A DNA stretch of 64,000 bases, taken from NCBI RefSeq assembly GCF_010550245.1, contig NZ_JAAGLU010000010.1, positions 62,001 to 126,000 on the forward strand. Reading direction: 5' to 3'. Below are positions 27,057 to 35,818 of this stretch, in pieces; position 1 is the stretch's first letter; the number at the start of each line of letters is the position of its first letter. Position numbers and translations under genes: made by a program. This DNA comes from Streptomyces sp. SID12501. GTDB lineage: Bacteria; Actinomycetota; Actinomycetes; Streptomycetales; Streptomycetaceae. The notes beneath the pieces were generated by a model, which saw nothing but the letters and a program-made list of their open reading frames with translations, was not told the origin of the DNA and searched no databases.

Positions 27057-27428
27057 GTGACCGAGATTGACGCAAAGATCGATGCTCTCGTCCCCGCCTG
27101 GCTCACGCTGCCGGACATCGCGGAAATCCTCGATATCGAGGTGACACGCGTTCGGCAGCTGGTCAGGGAGGGCCAAGTGATCGCCGTACGCCGTGGTGAG
27201 AACCGCGCGCTGCACGTCCCCGCCGCCTTTATCGACGGGGTCGAGCAGAAGGTCGTCAAGGGCCTCACCGGCACCTTGACGCTCCTGCGGGACGACGGCT
27301 ACTCCGACGCAGAGATGCTGGAGTGGCTCTTCACTCCCGACCCGAGCCTGCCCGGCACCCCCGCGCAGGCCCTCAGCGAGAATCGTGGCACGGAGGTGAA
27401 GCGTCGCGCCCAGGCGCTCGCCGTCTGA
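27057..27428 (+). CDS. Rv2175c-family DNA-binding protein
   Basis: 123-aa winged helix-turn-helix protein. The N-terminal HTH is in the segment [20 protein letters not shown] followed by [20 protein letters not shown], and the C-terminal part [20 protein letters not shown] then [15 protein letters not shown] is the family's second domain. The M. tuberculosis member Rv2175c is phosphorylated by the Ser/Thr kinase PknL (established knowledge). A PASTA kinase is encoded 4 kb away here, but no link can be read from sequence. GTG start with no evident Shine-Dalgarno. Confidence 0.88.
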   Translation: MTEIDAKIDALVPAWLTLPDIAEILDIEVTRVRQLVREGQVIAVRRGENRALHVPAAFIDGVEQKVVKGLTGTLTLLRDDGYSDAEMLEWLFTPDPSLPGTPAQALSENRGTEVKRRAQALAV

Positions 27429-27477
27429 TCCGACCAGCCGTCCGACGTGCGGGCCGCGGTCCGCACACCGCCACACA

Positions 27478-27514
27478 GGGGCGCGCCCGGGGGAGAACAC
27501 CCCGGGGCGCGCCC
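27478..27514. terminator. GC-rich hairpin between Rv2175c-like gene and thiE
   Basis: Arms GGGGCGCGCCCGGGG and CCCCGGGGCGCGCCC pair over 14 bp with one bulged G and a short GAGAACA loop. There is no U-tract; it ends 3 nt before the GGGGGA ribosome site of thiE. It may be a terminator for the upstream gene or a structured 5' leader of thiE. Confidence 0.55.
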
Positions 27515-27529
27515 ATGGGGGACACCCGC

Positions 27530-28216
27530 ATGCCCGAGACGACCGACACCGTGCCCGGGGCGACCGCCGACGCCCGCACGACCCGCGCCCGGCTCGCCGA
27601 CGCCCGGGTCTACCTCTGCACCGACGCCCGCAGGCGACAGGGCGACCTCGCCGAGTTCCTGGACGCCGTCCTGGCCGGCGGGGTCGACATCGTGCAGCTG
27701 CGTGACAAGGGCATGGAGGCGGCCGAGGAACTGGACCACCTCCAGGTGTTCGCCGACGCCTGCGCCCGGCACGGCAGGCTGCTCGCGGTCAACGACCGCG
27801 CGGACGTCGCCCACGCGGCCGGGGCCGACGTACTCCACCTCGGCCAGGGCGACCTGCCCGTCCCGGCGGCCCGCGCGATCCTCGGCCCGGACGTGCTCGT
27901 CGGCCGTTCCACGCACGCCGACTCCGAGGCCGCGGCAGCCGCCGTCCATGAAGGCGTCGACTACTTCTGCACCGGCCCCTGCTGGCCGACCCCCACCAAG
28001 CCGGGCCGCCACGCGCCCGGCCTCGACCTGGTCCGGTACACGGCCGGGCTCGCCACCGAGCGACCCTGGTTCGCCATCGGCGGCATCGACCTGGGCAACC
28101 TGGACGAGGTGCTGGCGGCGGGCGCCCGCCGGGTCGTCGTCGTACGGGCGATGACGGAGGCCGACGACCCGGGCGCGGCGGCGGCGGAGTTCGCCAAGCG
28201 GCTGCGAGCCCTGTAG
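27530..28216 (+). CDS. thiE: Thiamine phosphate synthase ThiE
   Basis: 228-aa TIM-barrel enzyme joining HMP-pyrophosphate and thiazole phosphate to thiamin phosphate. Motifs are [20 protein letters not shown] near 55, [20 protein letters not shown] near 85, [15 protein letters not shown] near 105, [14 protein letters not shown] near 125, [15 protein letters not shown] near 147 and [19 protein letters not shown] near 182. The ATG at 27530 follows GGGGGA with good spacing; ATG 27515 is poorer. It is separate from thiOSG and has no TPP aptamer of its own that I can see. Confidence 0.95.
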   Translation: MPETTDTVPGATADARTTRARLADARVYLCTDARRRQGDLAEFLDAVLAGGVDIVQLRDKGMEAAEELDHLQVFADACARHGRLLAVNDRADVAHAAGADVLHLGQGDLPVPAARAILGPDVLVGRSTHADSEAAAAAVHEGVDYFCTGPCWPTPTKPGRHAPGLDLVRYTAGLATERPWFAIGGIDLGNLDEVLAAGARRVVVVRAMTEADDPGAAAAEFAKRLRAL

Positions 28217-28313
28217 CGGGGCCGTCGGAGGTCCCTGAGGTTCAGGTGTCCCGGCCCGGGTGTCCGAGGCGTGGACAACAAGTCGACAATCCGGGCAAAT
28301 TTCCGCCATCCGG

Positions 28314-28348
28314 TTGGGGGACCGCCGCCCCCTGACTAACCTGCGGGT
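28314..28348 (+). promoter_or_regulatory. metF promoter, probably leaderless transcript
   Basis: TTGGGG (28314-28319), a 17-nt spacer and TAACCT (28337-28342) form a vegetative-type promoter. The predicted start of transcription falls on or next to the ATG at 28349, and no Shine-Dalgarno precedes it. Confidence 0.6.
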
Positions 28349-29272
28349 ATGGCCCTAGGAACCGCGTCCACCAGGACTGACCACGCACGCACGGTGCGTG
28401 ACATGCTCGCGTCCGGCAAGACCACGTATTCCTTCGAGTTCTCGGCGCCGAAGACTCCCAAGGGCGAGCGGAACCTGTGGAACGCGCTCAGGAGGGTCGA
28501 GGCGGTCGCACCGGACTTCGTGTCCGTGACGTACGGCGCCGGCGGGTCGACGCGGGCGGGGACGGTCAAGGAGACCCAGCAGATCGTCTCCGACACGACG
28601 CTCACCCCGGTCGCCCACCTCACCGCGGTCAACCACTCCGTCGCCGAACTGCGCAACATCATCGGCCAGTACGCCGACGCGGGCATCCGCAACATCCTGG
28701 CCGTGCGCGGAGACCCGCCCGGCGATCCGATGGCCGAGTGGGTACCGCACCCGAGCGGTCTGACGTACGCGGCCGAACTCGTGCGTCTCATCAAGGAGTC
28801 GGGCGACTTCTGCGTAGGAGTCGCCGCCTTCCCCGAGACGCACCCGCGCTCTCCCGACCGGGACACGGACGTCACGCACTTCGTCGACAAGTGCCGGGCC
28901 GGCGCGGACTACGCGATCACCCAGATGTTCTTCCACCCGGAGTCGTATCTGCGGCTGCGGGACGCCGTCGCGGCGGCGGGCTGCCCGACCCCGGTCATCC
29001 CCGAGGTCATGCCCGTGACCAGCGTGCGGATGCTGGAGCGGCTGCCGCAGCTCAGCAACGCGGCCATCCCGTCTACCCTGAAAGAGCGGATCCTCACAGC
29101 CAAAGACGACGCGGCGGCTGTACGCTCCATTGGCATCGAGTTCGCCACGGAGTTCTGCGCGCGACTGCTGGCCGAGGGAATCCCCGGACTGCACTTCATT
29201 ACGCTGAACAACTCCACGGCATCGCTGGAAATCTACGAAAACCTGGGTCTGCACCACCCACAGCGGGCCTAG
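28349..29272 (+). CDS. metF: Methylenetetrahydrofolate reductase
   Basis: 307-aa FAD-dependent TIM-barrel enzyme reducing 5,10-methylene-THF to 5-methyl-THF for methionine synthesis. Conserved segments are [18 protein letters not shown] near 25, [17 protein letters not shown] near 53, [16 protein letters not shown] near 90, [13 protein letters not shown] near 116, [19 protein letters not shown] near 180 and [11 protein letters not shown] near 212. Length is typical (~300). It appears transcribed alone. Confidence 0.96.
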   Translation: MALGTASTRTDHARTVRDMLASGKTTYSFEFSAPKTPKGERNLWNALRRVEAVAPDFVSVTYGAGGSTRAGTVKETQQIVSDTTLTPVAHLTAVNHSVAELRNIIGQYADAGIRNILAVRGDPPGDPMAEWVPHPSGLTYAAELVRLIKESGDFCVGVAAFPETHPRSPDRDTDVTHFVDKCRAGADYAITQMFFHPESYLRLRDAVAAAGCPTPVIPEVMPVTSVRMLERLPQLSNAAIPSTLKERILTAKDDAAAVRSIGIEFATEFCARLLAEGIPGLHFITLNNSTASLEIYENLGLHHPQRA

Positions 29273-29328
29273 ACCGGCCGCACCGGCGTACGACACACTG
29301 CGTAGCGGCCACTGGGAGAGGGGCGTAC

Positions 29329-30402
29329 ATGGGCTGGACGGTCCTCTACATCGCGTTTGGCATCGTCGCGTTGTGGCTACTCGGAGAGGTTCTGCTGCAG
29401 TACAAGGCGCGGCTGCGCTGGCGGCTGCTGGCCTTCGGCGGCTTCCTCGGCGTGGTCCTCGGCGTGCTCATCCCGAATGTGCTGGTCATCGGCCTGGGCG
29501 CCGCGGCCTTCGCGGTCGGGCAGACGTACGTCACCCTGTCGTTCCGCAGCGGCTTCTCGGCCGGTTGGGCCGTGGCGGGCCGCCCGGGCTTCCTCGGGCG
29601 GTTCGGCAAGGGCAAGGGCCGCGACGAGAACGAGTACAAGGACCCGACCCTGGAGGTCTCCGGCCTGGAGGCACCCGAGGGCGCGTACGCACCGGGCAAC
29701 GCCTTCGGAAACGATTCCGCGGACGGTGCCGGGAACGACGCCTACGACACCGGTGCCGGAACGTACCAGCAGGGCGACGACTTCGACCGCGACTACGACC
29801 GGGACGACGTCTTCACCCCCGCCCGGCCCGCGGCCGTCTACGAACCGCAGCCCCTCCCCGACGACACCGGCTCGTACGGCGTGTACAGCGATGCCGCGTA
29901 CGCGGCGGCGACCGGCCAGGACCAGTCCTACGCCGGCGCGGGCCAGCAGGACCAGTCGTACGCGGCGGCGGCCCAGAGCGGCGACCAGACCTACGGGTAC
30001 GACGGCTACACCGGCTACGACCAGCAGCAGTACGGCTACGACGCCTCGGGTCAGCAGCAGTACGCGGCCTACTCCGACCCGTACATCGGCCAGGGCTACG
30101 GCGGTAACTCCTACGACGCCGGCTACGACCAGCAGCAGTACGGTCAGCAGGGCTACGCCCAGGACCAGTACGGCAACGGCGGCTACAACGAGACCCCGTC
30201 GAACGGTGTCTGGGTCCCGCAGCAGCGCAACAACGACGACCCGTTCTTCGGCGGCGAACTCCCGCCGGAGCAGCAGTATCCCTATCAGGACAACGGCAAC
30301 GGCCAGGGCAACGGCCAAAGTCAGGACAACGGGCACGGACAGGGCAACGGCAACGGTCAGACGAACGGGCACGGGTACGACGAGCAGCAGTACCGCTTCT
30401 AG
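29329..30402 (+). CDS. Two-TM membrane protein with Tyr/Gln/Gly-rich prion-like tail
   Basis: 357-aa protein of unknown function. Two to three hydrophobic segments lie in the first ~85 residues (LYIAFGIVALWLLGEVLL and LLAFGGFLGVVLGVLIPNVLVIGLGAA). A basic stretch (RFGKGKGR) follows, then ~240 residues of low complexity rich in Tyr, Gln, Gly, Asp and Asn, with repeated patterns such as YDQQQYG and DQSYA, ending GNGQGNGQ-type repeats. The tail is predicted disordered and resembles prion-like or condensate-forming sequences. The ATG at 29329 has GAGAGGGG upstream. It follows metF by 56 bp. Confidence 0.8.
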   Translation: MGWTVLYIAFGIVALWLLGEVLLQYKARLRWRLLAFGGFLGVVLGVLIPNVLVIGLGAAAFAVGQTYVTLSFRSGFSAGWAVAGRPGFLGRFGKGKGRDENEYKDPTLEVSGLEAPEGAYAPGNAFGNDSADGAGNDAYDTGAGTYQQGDDFDRDYDRDDVFTPARPAAVYEPQPLPDDTGSYGVYSDAAYAAATGQDQSYAGAGQQDQSYAAAAQSGDQTYGYDGYTGYDQQQYGYDASGQQQYAAYSDPYIGQGYGGNSYDAGYDQQQYGQQGYAQDQYGNGGYNETPSNGVWVPQQRNNDDPFFGGELPPEQQYPYQDNGNGQGNGQSQDNGHGQGNGNGQTNGHGYDEQQYRF

Positions 30403-30456
30403 CGGCGCCGCTGCCGAGGACCCTCGCCCTGTCCGGGCACCCGCGGTGCCCGGGGT

Positions 30457-31965
30457 TCACTGCGAGCCCCGGAAGCCAGGCCCCTCCACGATCAGCCCCG
30501 CCACCAGTGCGCCCGACATGCCCGCGTGCGGAAGTCCGCCCCCGGGGTGCGACCAGCCGCCCACGCGGTACAGCCCCGGTAGCCGGGTGCTGTTGGCGGG
30601 ATGGAGGAAGTTCCCTCTGCCGCCCGCGAGCGAGGGGGCCGGCATGCCCCCGCAGAAGGCGCCCGTCTCGTCCCCGCTGCGACCGGGGGACCGTATCTCC
30701 TGCCACAGGACCCGCTCACGCAGCCCGGGAACCGCGTCCCCGGCCGCGCCGACCACCAGCTCCGCGAACCGTTCCGCCGAGCCGTCCGCCGCCCAGTCGT
30801 CCCTGGGCGGTGTCGTCGCCGTCAGGACCACGGACTCGTGCTCCTCGTCGGGCCGCAGCGCGGGATCGTCCGGCCGCAGCACGGTCACCGTGGGCCGCAC
30901 CGGGCCGGCTCCCTCCCCGCTCACCCAGTCCAACTCGGCCTCGCGGTCCGGCGCGTGCACGATCGTGCGATGCGCGGCCCCCGCCTCCCGGGCCCCGCGC
31001 AGGGCCAGCAGCACGGTGAACCGGCCCGGCGACGGCGCCGACGCGTCGGGCGACACGTCACCGTCCTCGTCGAGCGCGTGGTCCGTCAGCCCTTTCAGAC
31101 GTACGGGATCCACGCTCGCCACGACATGATCGGCCTCCGTCACCGTCCCGTCGGCCAGCTCCAGCCCCGCCGCCCGGCCGTCCTTCTCGACGATCCGCGT
31201 GACCTCGGCGCCGAAGGCGAACTCGACCCGCCGCGCCAGACACCGCTCGTACACCGCACGCGCCAGCTCCCGGATGCCGCCCCGGACGTACCAGGTGCCG
31301 AAGGCGTGCTCCATGTACGGCAGCACGGCCGCGCTCGCCGGCACGTCCCGGGGGTCGAGGCCGTACGCCAGGGCGTGGCTGTCCAGGAGGGCCGTCAGGC
31401 GCGGGTCACGCAGCTCCCAGGCGGCGACCTCGGCGAGCGTGCCGGCCCGGCGGGTGCGCAGCAGCCGCTTGTGGGCGACCGCCGGGTAGGGCTCCCGCTC
31501 GGCCAGCACCTGCCAGTCGGTCCACAGGGGCTCCTCCAGGAGCGGTCTGCGGGTGCGGTCCCAGGCCTCGCGGGCCCTGACCAGGAAGTCACCCCAGCGG
31601 TCACCCGCCCCGGCCCCCAGAGCCGCCTCCAGGGCCTGCACGACGCCCGCGCGGGACGCGTTCGGCAGGGCGACCTCCGTGCCGTCCGGGAAGACGTGCC
31701 GTGAGGACGGATCGACCTGGACCAGCTCGACGCACTCCTCCAGGGGCTGCTTGCCGGTCTTGACGAACAGGTCGCGGTAGACCGCGGGCAGGGTGAGCAC
31801 CCCGGGGCCCGTGTCGAACGAGAAGCCGTCGCGCTCGAAGCGGCGCACCGCTCCGCCGTACGTCTCCCCACGCTCGTACACCGCCACCCGGTGGCCCGCG
31901 ACGGCCAGCCGGGCAGCGGCCGCCATCGCGCCCATGCCTGCGCCGATCACCGCAATCCGTGCCAT
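30457..31965 (-). CDS. Phytoene desaturase-like FAD-dependent oxidoreductase
   Basis: 502-aa protein of the CrtI/NAD(P)-binding Rossmann flavin amine oxidase group. The dinucleotide-binding motif IAVIGAGMGAMAAAARLA starts at residue 4, followed by YERGETYGGAVRRFERDG and the family-typical FDTGPGVLTLP. The C-terminal part GRGNFLHPANSTRLPGLYRV then GGWSHPGGGLPHAGMSGALV is the conserved flavin-closing segment. No other carotenoid gene is adjacent, so the substrate is uncertain (carotenoid or another polyene). The ATG at 31965 is chosen over 32004 because the Rossmann motif begins right after it. Confidence 0.85.
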   Translation of the reverse strand: MARIAVIGAGMGAMAAAARLAVAGHRVAVYERGETYGGAVRRFERDGFSFDTGPGVLTLPAVYRDLFVKTGKQPLEECVELVQVDPSSRHVFPDGTEVALPNASRAGVVQALEAALGAGAGDRWGDFLVRAREAWDRTRRPLLEEPLWTDWQVLAEREPYPAVAHKRLLRTRRAGTLAEVAAWELRDPRLTALLDSHALAYGLDPRDVPASAAVLPYMEHAFGTWYVRGGIRELARAVYERCLARRVEFAFGAEVTRIVEKDGRAAGLELADGTVTEADHVVASVDPVRLKGLTDHALDEDGDVSPDASAPSPGRFTVLLALRGAREAGAAHRTIVHAPDREAELDWVSGEGAGPVRPTVTVLRPDDPALRPDEEHESVVLTATTPPRDDWAADGSAERFAELVVGAAGDAVPGLRERVLWQEIRSPGRSGDETGAFCGGMPAPSLAGGRGNFLHPANSTRLPGLYRVGGWSHPGGGLPHAGMSGALVAGLIVEGPGFRGSQ

Positions 31966-32047
31966 GCCTGGGACTTTATCGGCCCCCACCGACAGTCCGG
32001 CCACGGGCCTGTGACCAGGGAGTTCACGGGAACGCGGGTGGGTCGGC

Positions 32048-32662
32048 TCAGCCCGGCGGCCAGCCGGTCCGGGCCGCGAGCCGCTTCTCCTCGCGCCGTT
32101 GGGCCCGGCGCCGCAGGAACCGTCTGATCCGGGAGACGAGGAAGTACAGCACGATCAGGCCGGTGAGCAGCAGCGCGCCCGCGATGATCGCCGCCGCCTG
32201 GGGGTTGAACATCGCGAACGTCACGATGCCGCCGACCCCGAGATCCTCGGCGAAGCTCAGGATCACGTTGCTGAACGGCTCCGGCGAGGTGTTGACCGCC
32301 ATCCGCGTCCCGGCCTTGACCGCATGACTGGCCAGCGCCGTCGAACCGCCGATCGCGCCCGCCGCGAGATCGGGCAGCGAACCGCTCTGGCCGGCCAGCA
32401 GCGCCCCGACGACGGCCCCGGAGACCGGCCGGATCACGGTGTGCACCGTGTCCCACACCGAGTCCACGTACGGGATCTTGTCGGCGACCGCCTCGCACAG
32501 GAACAGCACGCCCGCCACGACGAGCACCTCGGGGCGCTGCAACGACTCGGGGACCTCGTCGCTCAGCCCGGTCGCGCCGAAGACGCCGAGAAGCAGCACC
32601 ACCGCGTAGGCGTTGATGCCGCTGGCCCAGCCGCTGGTGAAGACCAAAGGGAGTACCGACAC
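32048..32662 (-). CDS. DUF4126 membrane protein
   Basis: 204-aa integral membrane protein of unknown function. Hydrophobic stretches include VSVLPLVFTSGWASGINAYA, VLVVAGVLFLCEAVADKIPY and IIAGALLLTGLIVLYFLVSR. The Gly/Ala-rich blocks GAVVGALLAGQ and GAIGGSTALASHAVKAGTR are hallmarks of DUF4126. The C-terminus is strongly basic. GTG at 32662 is chosen as start because the conserved core begins immediately. It lies 83 bp downstream of the CrtI-like gene start on the same strand, reading toward it. Confidence 0.8.
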   Translation of the reverse strand: MSVLPLVFTSGWASGINAYAVVLLLGVFGATGLSDEVPESLQRPEVLVVAGVLFLCEAVADKIPYVDSVWDTVHTVIRPVSGAVVGALLAGQSGSLPDLAAGAIGGSTALASHAVKAGTRMAVNTSPEPFSNVILSFAEDLGVGGIVTFAMFNPQAAAIIAGALLLTGLIVLYFLVSRIRRFLRRRAQRREEKRLAARTGWPPG

Positions 32663-33059
32663 GGACGCGATGGTAACCAGTCGGCAACGGCGCGTCCTGG
32701 TGTTGAGTGCGCAGGGCTGAGTACACGTACCTAGGGCGAGAGATGAGTAGCCGCACGGATGGGCTGCGACCTGCGGGAACGAAAGACTGGGGACACGGAA
32801 AAGGGCACGGCTCCGGTACCGCCGACACGGGGCGGCGGAACGGTGCCGGTGCCCTGGACCGCTCCTTCCGCCGATCCGTCGGCGGGAGCGAGGCACTGGG
32901 GGAACGACCGCACGGGGGAACACGGGGGAACGGGGGAGGGAACGGGGAGCAGGAAGGAAGCGCCGGTTCGAGGTGGCCCGCGGGGGACGCGGCCACATCG
33001 AACCGGCGCTTTCCTGTGCGCCCGTGTTCGTGTCCGTGGCCGTGTCCGGAACCGTCCGC
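32663..33059. other. 397-bp non-coding stretch
   Basis: Between the DUF4126 start and the TetR stop. It holds a G-rich low-complexity run (around 32898-32960, GGGGGAAC-type repeats) and a terminator hairpin listed separately. No credible gene. Confidence 0.6.
32958..33012 (-). terminator. Terminator of the ABC/YhgE/TetR operon
   Basis: Long near-perfect hairpin, arms GCGCCGGTTCGAGGTGGCC and GGCCACATCGAACCGGCGC with one mismatch. It lies ~50 bp past the TetR stop on the minus strand. Confidence 0.65.
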
Positions 33060-33689
33060 TCAGCGGTTGCCGCTCACCCGTCCTTGGAGGAGCCGGGACA
33101 GCGCCGAGTGGACGTCGTCCAGGGAGCGTTCCGGCTGGAAGGACTGCCAGTCCAGGGCGGCGACCAGGACCATGCCCACCAAGGCCGCCGCGGTCAGTTG
33201 GATGTCGATCTCGTCGCTGAGCTCGCCGCCCGCCACCGCCTCGCGCAGGACGTTCTCGACGACCGCCACCGCCTGCTGTCTGACCACCATCAGGGTGGAC
33301 TGCCAGGTCCGGTTGGTGCGCCACAGTTCGGCCACGTAGAGCTGGGTGAAGGCCGGGTAGCGGCTGATGAAGACGAGCCCGGCCCGGATCATCGCGTCCA
33401 GGGCGTCGACCTTGGTGCCGCCGTCCCGGTCGGTCCGCTCGGCCGCCTCTCTGAGGGAGGCGGTGAGGAGTTCCACGCCGTGCCGCAGCAACTCCTCGAA
33501 GAGGACCGACTTGCTCGCGAAGTTGTAGTAGACCGTGCCCTTTGCGACTCCGGCCCGCTCGGCGATCTCGTCCACCGTGGTGGCGGAGAAGCCCTGTTCC
33601 GCGATGAGCGTGACGGCGGCCTCGTAGAGCTTCTGCCGGGTGGCCTCGCGGCGCGGACTGCCGCCGGACGGGGTGCTGCTGCGTTCCAT
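33060..33689 (-). CDS. TetR-family transcriptional regulator
   Basis: 209-aa one-component regulator. The N-terminal helix-turn-helix is in the segment RREATRQKLYEAAVTLIAE, then the recognition part TVDEIAERAGVAKGTVYYNF near residues 35-55, as in TetR. The C-terminal ligand-binding half is hydrophobic, with LYVAELWRTNRTWQ and IDIQLTAAALVGMVLVAALDW. It is the last gene of an operon with a YhgE-type protein and a degenerate ABC ATPase, whose promoter holds a perfect 9-bp palindrome, so autoregulation at that site is likely. The ATG at 33689 is chosen; the long frame upstream is a shadow. Confidence 0.92.
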   Translation of the reverse strand: MERSSTPSGGSPRREATRQKLYEAAVTLIAEQGFSATTVDEIAERAGVAKGTVYYNFASKSVLFEELLRHGVELLTASLREAAERTDRDGGTKVDALDAMIRAGLVFISRYPAFTQLYVAELWRTNRTWQSTLMVVRQQAVAVVENVLREAVAGGELSDEIDIQLTAAALVGMVLVAALDWQSFQPERSLDDVHSALSRLLQGRVSGNR

Positions 33690-33733
33690 GGCCCTGATTC
33701 TCACAGGTGCACCGGTCCCATGCTGACGAGACG

Positions 33734-35818
33734 TCACAGGCTCAGCTCCGGATGCAGCCGGTCCAGGGTCCACACCTGACTGCGGCGGGCCGACACGGCG
33801 GTCAGCGCGAGGGCGCCGGCCGTGAACGCCGCCAGCACGGCACACGCCTGCCACACCGGGCCGAGCCCACCGCCCGTGATGAGCCGGCGCAGGGCCCCGA
33901 CGACGTAACTCATCGGCATGAAGGGGTGGATCGCGTTGAAGAAGCCGGGGCTGGTCTGCACGGGATAGGTGCCGCCCGCGGACGTCAACTGGAGCATCAG
34001 GAAGGCGAGTACGAGAATCCGGCCCGCCGCTCCGAAGCGTGCGTTCAGCCACTGGACGATCGCCGCGAAGCACGCCGTGACCAGGAACAGGAAGCCCACC
34101 GTCCCGGCCGCCCGCACCATCTCCAGGCCGATCGCCCAGTGCAGTACGGACATCAGGGCCACGGTCTGGAGCACGCCCAGGGCGGCCACCGGGAGCCAGC
34201 CCGCCAGCGCGATGCGCCACGCCGGGGCGCCCGCGGCGAGCGCCCGCCGGTTGAGCGGCGGGATCAGCATGTAGGCGACCATCGCGCCCACCCACAGGGA
34301 CAGCGGGATGAAGTACGGGGCGAATCCGGTGCCGTAGTTGGGCGCCTTGTGCAGGTCCTGGGAGGCGAGCTGGACCGGGTCCGACATGACCTCGGTGCGC
34401 GCGTCGCGGTCCTGCCTGTCGTAGTCGGGGATCCGCCCGGCGCCGTCGTGCAGTCCGCCGGCGAGTTTCCCGGAGCCGTCGGCGAGCTTGAACATGCCTC
34501 CGGAGAGGTCGTCCGCGCCCGTCTTGAGGTCGCCGACGCCCGTGTCCAGGGTGGTCGCGCCGGTCCTGGCGGTGGAGAGCCCGGTGTGCAGCTTCCGCGC
34601 TCCCGCGGCGACCTGGGCGGCCCCGTTGTTGAGCTTGTTGACCTTCCGGACGGCGTCGTCGAGGTCCTCGGAGAGGCGCGGGGCGCGATCGGCGAGCGCC
34701 TGGGCCTGCTTCTGGAGCGTGGCGAGGTGCTGGTCGAGCCGGTCCAGATCGCCGTTCTGGTCGGCGATCAGCGTGTTGACGTCGTCGGCGACCGTCACCA
34801 CGTCCGCCGCCGCCTTCCTGGCCCTCTTCAGGTCGGCGCACGCGGCGTCGGGCAGCACCGCGGTCTCGCAGCGCGCCCTGTAGACCCCGTTCAGGGTGTC
34901 GGAGGCCGTGTGGGCGCCCTTGGCGGCGGCCGGGGCGGCCTTCACGAGGGTGCCGAGGTTGCGCCGGACCGTACCGGCCGAATCGGCGACGAGCTGGGCG
35001 GCGTCCCCGATGGTCTTCTCGTTGTCCTTGAGGAAGGGCCCCAGGCGGTCCGAGACGCCGTTGACCCGGTCGGCGAGCGTCTGTGTGCCCGCCGCGACCT
35101 GCCGTGAACCGTCTGCCAGATCGCCCGCGCCCGTGTCGAGCTTCTTCAGCCCCCGGACCAGCTTGCCGCTGCCCGCCTTGGCGTCCTTCAGGCCGTCGGC
35201 GAGGTCCTTGGAGCCCTGCTCGGCCTTGCCGATGCCGCCCGTGAGGGTGTCGGCGCCCTTGGCTGCCTTCACGGTCTGCCCGTGGATGTCGGAGAACGAG
35301 ACGAAGATCCGGTCCAGGAACGACCGCGACGCCTTGGTCGAGGCGGCCGTACGCACCTCGCCGAACACCGTCCGGGAGATCTGCCCGACGACGTAGTTGT
35401 TGGCGTCGTTCGTCCGCACCTGGAGGGCGCCCGTCTCCGGGGAGTCGCCCGAGCTGGACGCGATGCGCCGGCTGAAGTCGGCCGGCATGGTCAGCGACAG
35501 GTAGTACGTGCCGTCCTCGACGCCCTCCCGGGCCTCGGCCGCGGTCACCTCGTGCCACTCGAAGGTGTCGCTGTCGCGCAGCCCCTTGACGATGTCGGCA
35601 CCGGCGGCGAGCTTCTTCCCCGCGACGCTCGCCCCCCTGTCGTCGTTCACCAGCGCCACTGGGATGCGGTCGAGCCTGCCGTACGGGTCCCAGAAGGACC
35701 ACAGGTACAGGGCGCCGTACAGCAACGGCAGCAGCAGGAGCGAGGCCAGCGCGGCCCGCGGGAGCCTGCCCCGGCCGAATCGCCTGAGCTCAAGCGCGGC
35801 CAGTCTCGGGGAGCGCAT
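33734..35818 (-). CDS. YhgE/Pip-family membrane protein (ABC-2-like permease)
   Basis: 694-aa membrane protein. One N-terminal transmembrane helix (LPRAALASLLLLPLLYGALYL) precedes the YhgE/Pip N-domain, whose extracytoplasmic marker is IPVALVNDDRGASVAGKKLA. A long coiled-coil/pseudo-repeat region of the type LADGLKDAKAGSGKLVRGL spans ~195-480. Five to six transmembrane helices close the C-terminus. Relatives include ABC-2-like permeases and type VII-associated proteins; the substrate is unknown. Its start overlaps the upstream ATPase by 29 bp, and the TetR gene follows by 44 bp, giving one operon. Confidence 0.87.
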   Translation of the reverse strand: MRSPRLAALELRRFGRGRLPRAALASLLLLPLLYGALYLWSFWDPYGRLDRIPVALVNDDRGASVAGKKLAAGADIVKGLRDSDTFEWHEVTAAEAREGVEDGTYYLSLTMPADFSRRIASSSGDSPETGALQVRTNDANNYVVGQISRTVFGEVRTAASTKASRSFLDRIFVSFSDIHGQTVKAAKGADTLTGGIGKAEQGSKDLADGLKDAKAGSGKLVRGLKKLDTGAGDLADGSRQVAAGTQTLADRVNGVSDRLGPFLKDNEKTIGDAAQLVADSAGTVRRNLGTLVKAAPAAAKGAHTASDTLNGVYRARCETAVLPDAACADLKRARKAAADVVTVADDVNTLIADQNGDLDRLDQHLATLQKQAQALADRAPRLSEDLDDAVRKVNKLNNGAAQVAAGARKLHTGLSTARTGATTLDTGVGDLKTGADDLSGGMFKLADGSGKLAGGLHDGAGRIPDYDRQDRDARTEVMSDPVQLASQDLHKAPNYGTGFAPYFIPLSLWVGAMVAYMLIPPLNRRALAAGAPAWRIALAGWLPVAALGVLQTVALMSVLHWAIGLEMVRAAGTVGFLFLVTACFAAIVQWLNARFGAAGRILVLAFLMLQLTSAGGTYPVQTSPGFFNAIHPFMPMSYVVGALRRLITGGGLGPVWQACAVLAAFTAGALALTAVSARRSQVWTLDRLHPELSL

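Noticed and set aside
30300..30380. Short repeats (AACGGNCAGG-like) considered as a CRISPR-like array
   Set aside because: They are in-frame codons of the GNGQ repeats of the membrane protein; no spacers.
33690..35702. N-terminal extension of the TetR gene to an 880-codon frame
   Set aside because: The extension is a shifted frame of the YhgE gene; the TetR HTH begins just after the ATG at 33689.
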